Shown here: in pieces, positions 7,096-9,318 of the stretch | How the letters are laid out: each line of letters starts with the position of its first letter | Position numbering within the stretch: position 1 is the stretch's first letter | Assembly (NCBI GenBank): GCA_011390535.1 | Contig: JAABSF010000079.1 | Span: forward strand, 1 to 9,318 | DNA from: Deltaproteobacteria bacterium | GTDB taxonomy: Bacteria > Myxococcota_A > Polyangia > HGW-17 > SLPX01 | Direction of reading: 5' to 3' | Length of the DNA: 9,318 nt | The notes under the pieces: model-generated | Database searches by the model: none | What the model saw: only the letters and a program-made list of their open reading frames with translations | What the model was told of the DNA's origin: nothing | Made by a program: the position numbers and the translations under genes

Positions 7096-8553
7096 ATGAT
7101 CATAAATGATGGCAGCCCTTGTTTCCGCAGCTTGTCTGTTTTTCGTTTTCGCGCTGCTGTTTGGCTTGCAGTTTTTGTTTTTTTACTACGGGTTAATGTG
7201 GGCTGTAATCCAATGGAGTTTGATGATCTTGCAGATCGCGCGCCGGTTCAAGTAAAAGATACACCCGGGGAGTTGGAAGTTTTTCAAGCTTCCGCGGTTT
7301 CTCTTGGATCTGTGTGGAGCGATGAGCACAGCTCGCATGTGTTGGCTATAGGCGGCAATGGACCGGATTCAATTGTCACGATGAAGCTGAGTGAGACCGG
7401 CGAGATCTCCACAAAGAGCGGCGGAGAGACATATGAGGGAAACAGCATTGTAACCGGGTTGGCCACAATAACCAGAGCGGGAGACACTCCCATGTTATTG
7501 GCGGGGGTGCCTGGTGACGGAGTGGTATATTTGGCAGGGGTTCGAAGTGATTATTATCCAATGTCTGAAGGGATAAGGCTTGTGGCAAACCAAATCGGCC
7601 TGGGGGCGGAGAGAGCTTTTGGTGGATCAGTTGCAGCGGCGAACATGGGGCCGGTGTTGGGGGCGGACGCAGCGAGAGCTTTTTGGGTGGTGGCATCTAT
7701 GAAAAACATTTTTGTTTTTACAAACCCTGAAAATAATTCCAGCGACCGAATTAGTTGTGGTGTAGACACTGCTTGTAATTATGATTCAGAAGACTGTGAA
7801 GGTTTTCGTCCTCAAGATCGGGGGCTTACGGCCGGTAGACTCTTCTCTGTTTCCGGGGAAGAAGAGGGTAGGGAAGCTCTTGCAGTAGGGGTGCCCAAAA
7901 AAAGGGAGGGCAGCGGTATCGTAAAGCTCATCTACTATTATGGTGACGGCAGCCAAACAGGAACAGAGTGCAATGACTCTGAGAGCGGTTTCCTGACAAA
8001 GATTATTGAAGCTCCCGATACGACAGAATCCAGCTTTGGGACAAGCGTGTTGGCTGTTGACTTGGATGGTGACGGCTGGGATGAGTTGGTTGTGGGGGCT
8101 CCCGGGTCAAAGAAAGCTTATCTCTATTCCATTGATGAAAGTTCTCGAGACGCTACAGATGTTTGGGAGGGTATTGATCCGATAGCGGTGTTAGAACCAG
8201 GAAGCTACGAAGATTCTCCAAGGACATTCGGGTATTCCTTGGCTGCTTTGGATTTGAACGGAGACGGGGTGAAGGAGCTCGTTATAGGTGATCCTTCGGT
8301 TTCCATAGACGGGAATTCAACAGCGGGGAGGGTTCATGTTTTTTCTGTTCAAATGACTTCCGGGCCGGGGGCGGCAGTAGAGGAGTTGGGTGTGTTGCAA
8401 GACGCGGAGCCGCAGAAAAGCAAACGCTTTGGCAAAGGAATTGTTCCGGTTACGGCAGGAGAACCGGGTGGTGAAGGATCGGGCGACGCTAAGGAGAAGC
8501 TTGCGGTTGTTTCAGATGATAAAGCCTACTTCTTTTTACAAACAAACATGTGA
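7096..8553 (+). CDS. FG-GAP repeat lipoprotein (predicted beta-propeller)
   Basis: The specific function is unknown. The 485-residue product has a hydrophobic N-terminal segment (about 17-33) ending LLRVNVGC, where Cys37 is a probable lipidation site; Asn at position -3 is unusual for a lipobox. The rest resembles integrin-alpha-type FG-GAP repeats: AFGGSVAAANMG (174-185), FGTSVLAVDLDGDGWDELVVGAP (from 314) and FGYSLAALDLNGDGVKELVIGDP (from 378), plus a weaker repeat from F445. The DxDxDGxxD loop at 322-329 and DxNxDGxxE at 386-394 are calcium-binding signatures. Cys at 221, 227 and 234 may form a disulfide-bonded loop. AGGAGG lies 5 bases before the ATG at 7096. The gene starts 42 bases after the TPR/PEGA gene on the same strand, so the two are probably cotranscribed. 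It may be a surface or outer-membrane partner; this is inference. Confidence 0.85.
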   Translation: MIINDGSPCFRSLSVFRFRAAVWLAVFVFLLRVNVGCNPMEFDDLADRAPVQVKDTPGELEVFQASAVSLGSVWSDEHSSHVLAIGGNGPDSIVTMKLSETGEISTKSGGETYEGNSIVTGLATITRAGDTPMLLAGVPGDGVVYLAGVRSDYYPMSEGIRLVANQIGLGAERAFGGSVAAANMGPVLGADAARAFWVVASMKNIFVFTNPENNSSDRISCGVDTACNYDSEDCEGFRPQDRGLTAGRLFSVSGEEEGREALAVGVPKKREGSGIVKLIYYYGDGSQTGTECNDSESGFLTKIIEAPDTTESSFGTSVLAVDLDGDGWDELVVGAPGSKKAYLYSIDESSRDATDVWEGIDPIAVLEPGSYEDSPRTFGYSLAALDLNGDGVKELVIGDPSVSIDGNSTAGRVHVFSVQMTSGPGAAVEELGVLQDAEPQKSKRFGKGIVPVTAGEPGGEGSGDAKEKLAVVSDDKAYFFLQTNM

Positions 8554-8554
8554 C

Positions 8555-8573
8555 TAAAAATAAAATATTTTTA
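8555..8573 (+). repeat. AT-only inverted repeat after the lipoprotein gene
   Basis: TAAAAATA (8555-8562) pairs perfectly with TATTTTTA (8566-8573) around a 3-base loop, starting 2 bases after the stop codon. It could act as a weak 3' end for the operon mRNA on either strand, but an AT-only stem is a poor intrinsic terminator. Confidence 0.35.
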
Positions 8574-8806
8574 CTGACGCGAGAACGAAGAGACGCCTCT
8601 TAGTCCACTGTGTTTAACCAAGCAGAGAGTGGGATGGATCGGCGTACGAATCCTGTTTTTAGTGACAGTGGGCTCTTATGTATGGCCCGACAAACCACCC
8701 ACTAACCCTCCGACATTGACGCGGAAGTTATTTTGGCTAATTCCTGAGTATTTTTGGTTTAGACCAGCCATTTCGTTTCATTTATAGGAACAAAAAGAAA
8801 AAAATG
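8574..8806. other. Intergenic region before the MFS gene promoter
   Basis: No gene is convincing here. An open frame from GTG 8629 to the stop at 8785-8787 would give 52 residues with a hydrophobic start (VGWIGVRILFLVTVGS) but has no clear ribosome binding site. AGTGGG and CCCACT near 8670-8703 form an inverted repeat of unknown meaning. Confidence 0.45.
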
Positions 8807-8835
8807 TTGACGTGGTCCACATCATTGAATTTAAT
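8807..8835 (+). promoter_or_regulatory. Predicted sigma-70 promoter of the MFS gene
   Basis: A -35 TTGACG (8807-8812, 5 of 6) and a -10 TTTAAT (8830-8835, 5 of 6) are 17 bases apart. The start would be near 8842, giving an untranslated leader of about 148 bases before the ATG at 8990. Confidence 0.6.
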
Positions 8836-8945
8836 CTCGGAAAATTGTGGCCTGGATAAATCTTTTGCTTTAAAAGCTGTTTTATCAGGTGTTTTGTTGA
8901 ATATTCCGGCAGAGTTTTTTTCGAGGATTGGTCGAAAACAGCAGC

Positions 8946-8971
8946 CTCCCCTCTTCCTGTCGTCCGGGGAG
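8946..8971 (+). promoter_or_regulatory. Leader hairpin just upstream of the MFS ribosome binding site
   Basis: CTCCCC (8946-8951) pairs with GGGGAG (8966-8971) in the 5' leader, 9 bases before the AAGGG ribosome binding site. The pyrimidine-rich 5' arm and loop could pair instead with GAAGGG of the binding site, so translation control is possible but unproven. Confidence 0.35.
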
Positions 8972-8989
8972 TTTCAATGAAGGGATGAT

Positions 8990-9318
8990 ATGAAAGAAAA
9001 AATTCAAGACACTTTAAGAGACAAAGTTGCAGTAAGATGGTTGGTTTTAATTTTGATCAGTGGGTTGATGTTTTCGACCTATTATTTTCAGGATTTTTAT
9101 TCCGGGTTGAAAGATCTTGTCGAAAGTGAATTTGGGTTCACTAGCGAGCAGTTCGGAAGAATAGTAGGTCTGACTACTATTGCGAACATCTTCGGAATGA
9201 TAATAGTGGGAGGGATCATTCTTGATAAGTGGGGGATCAGGCTCGCAGGTTATGTGTTTGGAGGTATCGCTGCCTTTGGAGGTCTGATATCGGCGCTGAC
9301 GGCGGCGAAAATAATCCT
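8990..9318 (+). CDS. MFS transporter, N-terminal part (cut by window end)
   Basis: Only the first 109 codons are present and the frame stays open to the right edge. Major facilitator superfamily proteins move small solutes across the inner membrane by ion-coupled antiport, symport or uniport. After a charged cytoplasmic start, a first membrane helix (about 15-31, WLVLILISGLMFSTYY) precedes a periplasmic stretch (QDFYSGLKDLVESEFGFTSEQ). A second helix (about 57-78) leads into the MFS motif A loop, GGIILDKWGIRLAG (74-87; Asp79, Lys80, Gly82, Arg84), and a third helix begins near 86. The substrate cannot be told from this part. The start is ATG 8990 with AAGGG upstream; nearby ATGs at 8977 and 8985 hit stops at once. 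It has its own promoter and a structured leader, so it need not belong to the preceding operon. Confidence 0.88.
   Translation, partial: MKEKIQDTLRDKVAVRWLVLILISGLMFSTYYFQDFYSGLKDLVESEFGFTSEQFGRIVGLTTIANIFGMIIVGGIILDKWGIRLAGYVFGGIAAFGGLISALTAAKII

Noticed and set aside
8854..8868. Sigma-54-like GG...GC pair in the MFS leader
   Set aside because: The spacing is 11 bases rather than the required 10, and the flanking consensus is poor.

Overview
The window looks like chromosomal DNA from a Deltaproteobacteria-type organism (Myxococcota, Bradymonadales or Desulfobacterota in the broad sense) with moderate GC. Three things suggest this. A ZapA gene, a 6S RNA and an RNase Y gene lie in that order. 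A secreted TPR/PEGA protein carries Cys-rich repeats of the kind common in myxobacteria-like genomes. An FG-GAP lipoprotein follows it. The taxonomic call is inference; no species is recognised.

Layout. Positions 1-590 hold the end of a ribosomal RNA operon on the + strand: the 3' end of 23S rRNA, a short spacer without tRNA, 5S rRNA and a strong intrinsic terminator. Positions 591-947 have no convincing gene. Positions 948-5050 are a minus-strand block read right to left: queG (epoxyqueuosine reductase), zapA (cell-division factor), a 6S RNA starting at the zapA stop codon, an unexplained structured stretch with its own U-rich ends, an untranslated stretch of about 500 bases, and rny (RNase Y). 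Separate sigma-70-type promoters can be proposed for zapA and rny. Positions 5051-5352 are a divergent intergenic region. From 5353 two + strand genes form a likely operon: an exported TPR/Cys-repeat/PEGA protein with two C-terminal membrane segments, and a predicted lipoprotein with an FG-GAP beta-propeller. After a 436-base gap with a good promoter and a structured leader, the first 109 codons of an MFS transporter run off the right edge.

How the parts relate. zapA, 6S RNA and rny are housekeeping functions (division, RNA polymerase regulation, RNA decay), and queG supplies tRNA modification. The 5353-8553 pair looks like an accessory cell-envelope system of unknown job.

The points most worth a second look are: an Asp-to-Asn change at the position of a normally conserved metal-ligand Asp in the RNase Y HD domain; a compact structured element just downstream of the 6S RNA that could be an undescribed small RNA; a promoter placed so that the TPR/PEGA mRNA would be leaderless; and two mutually exclusive pairings of the 6S 3' strand.
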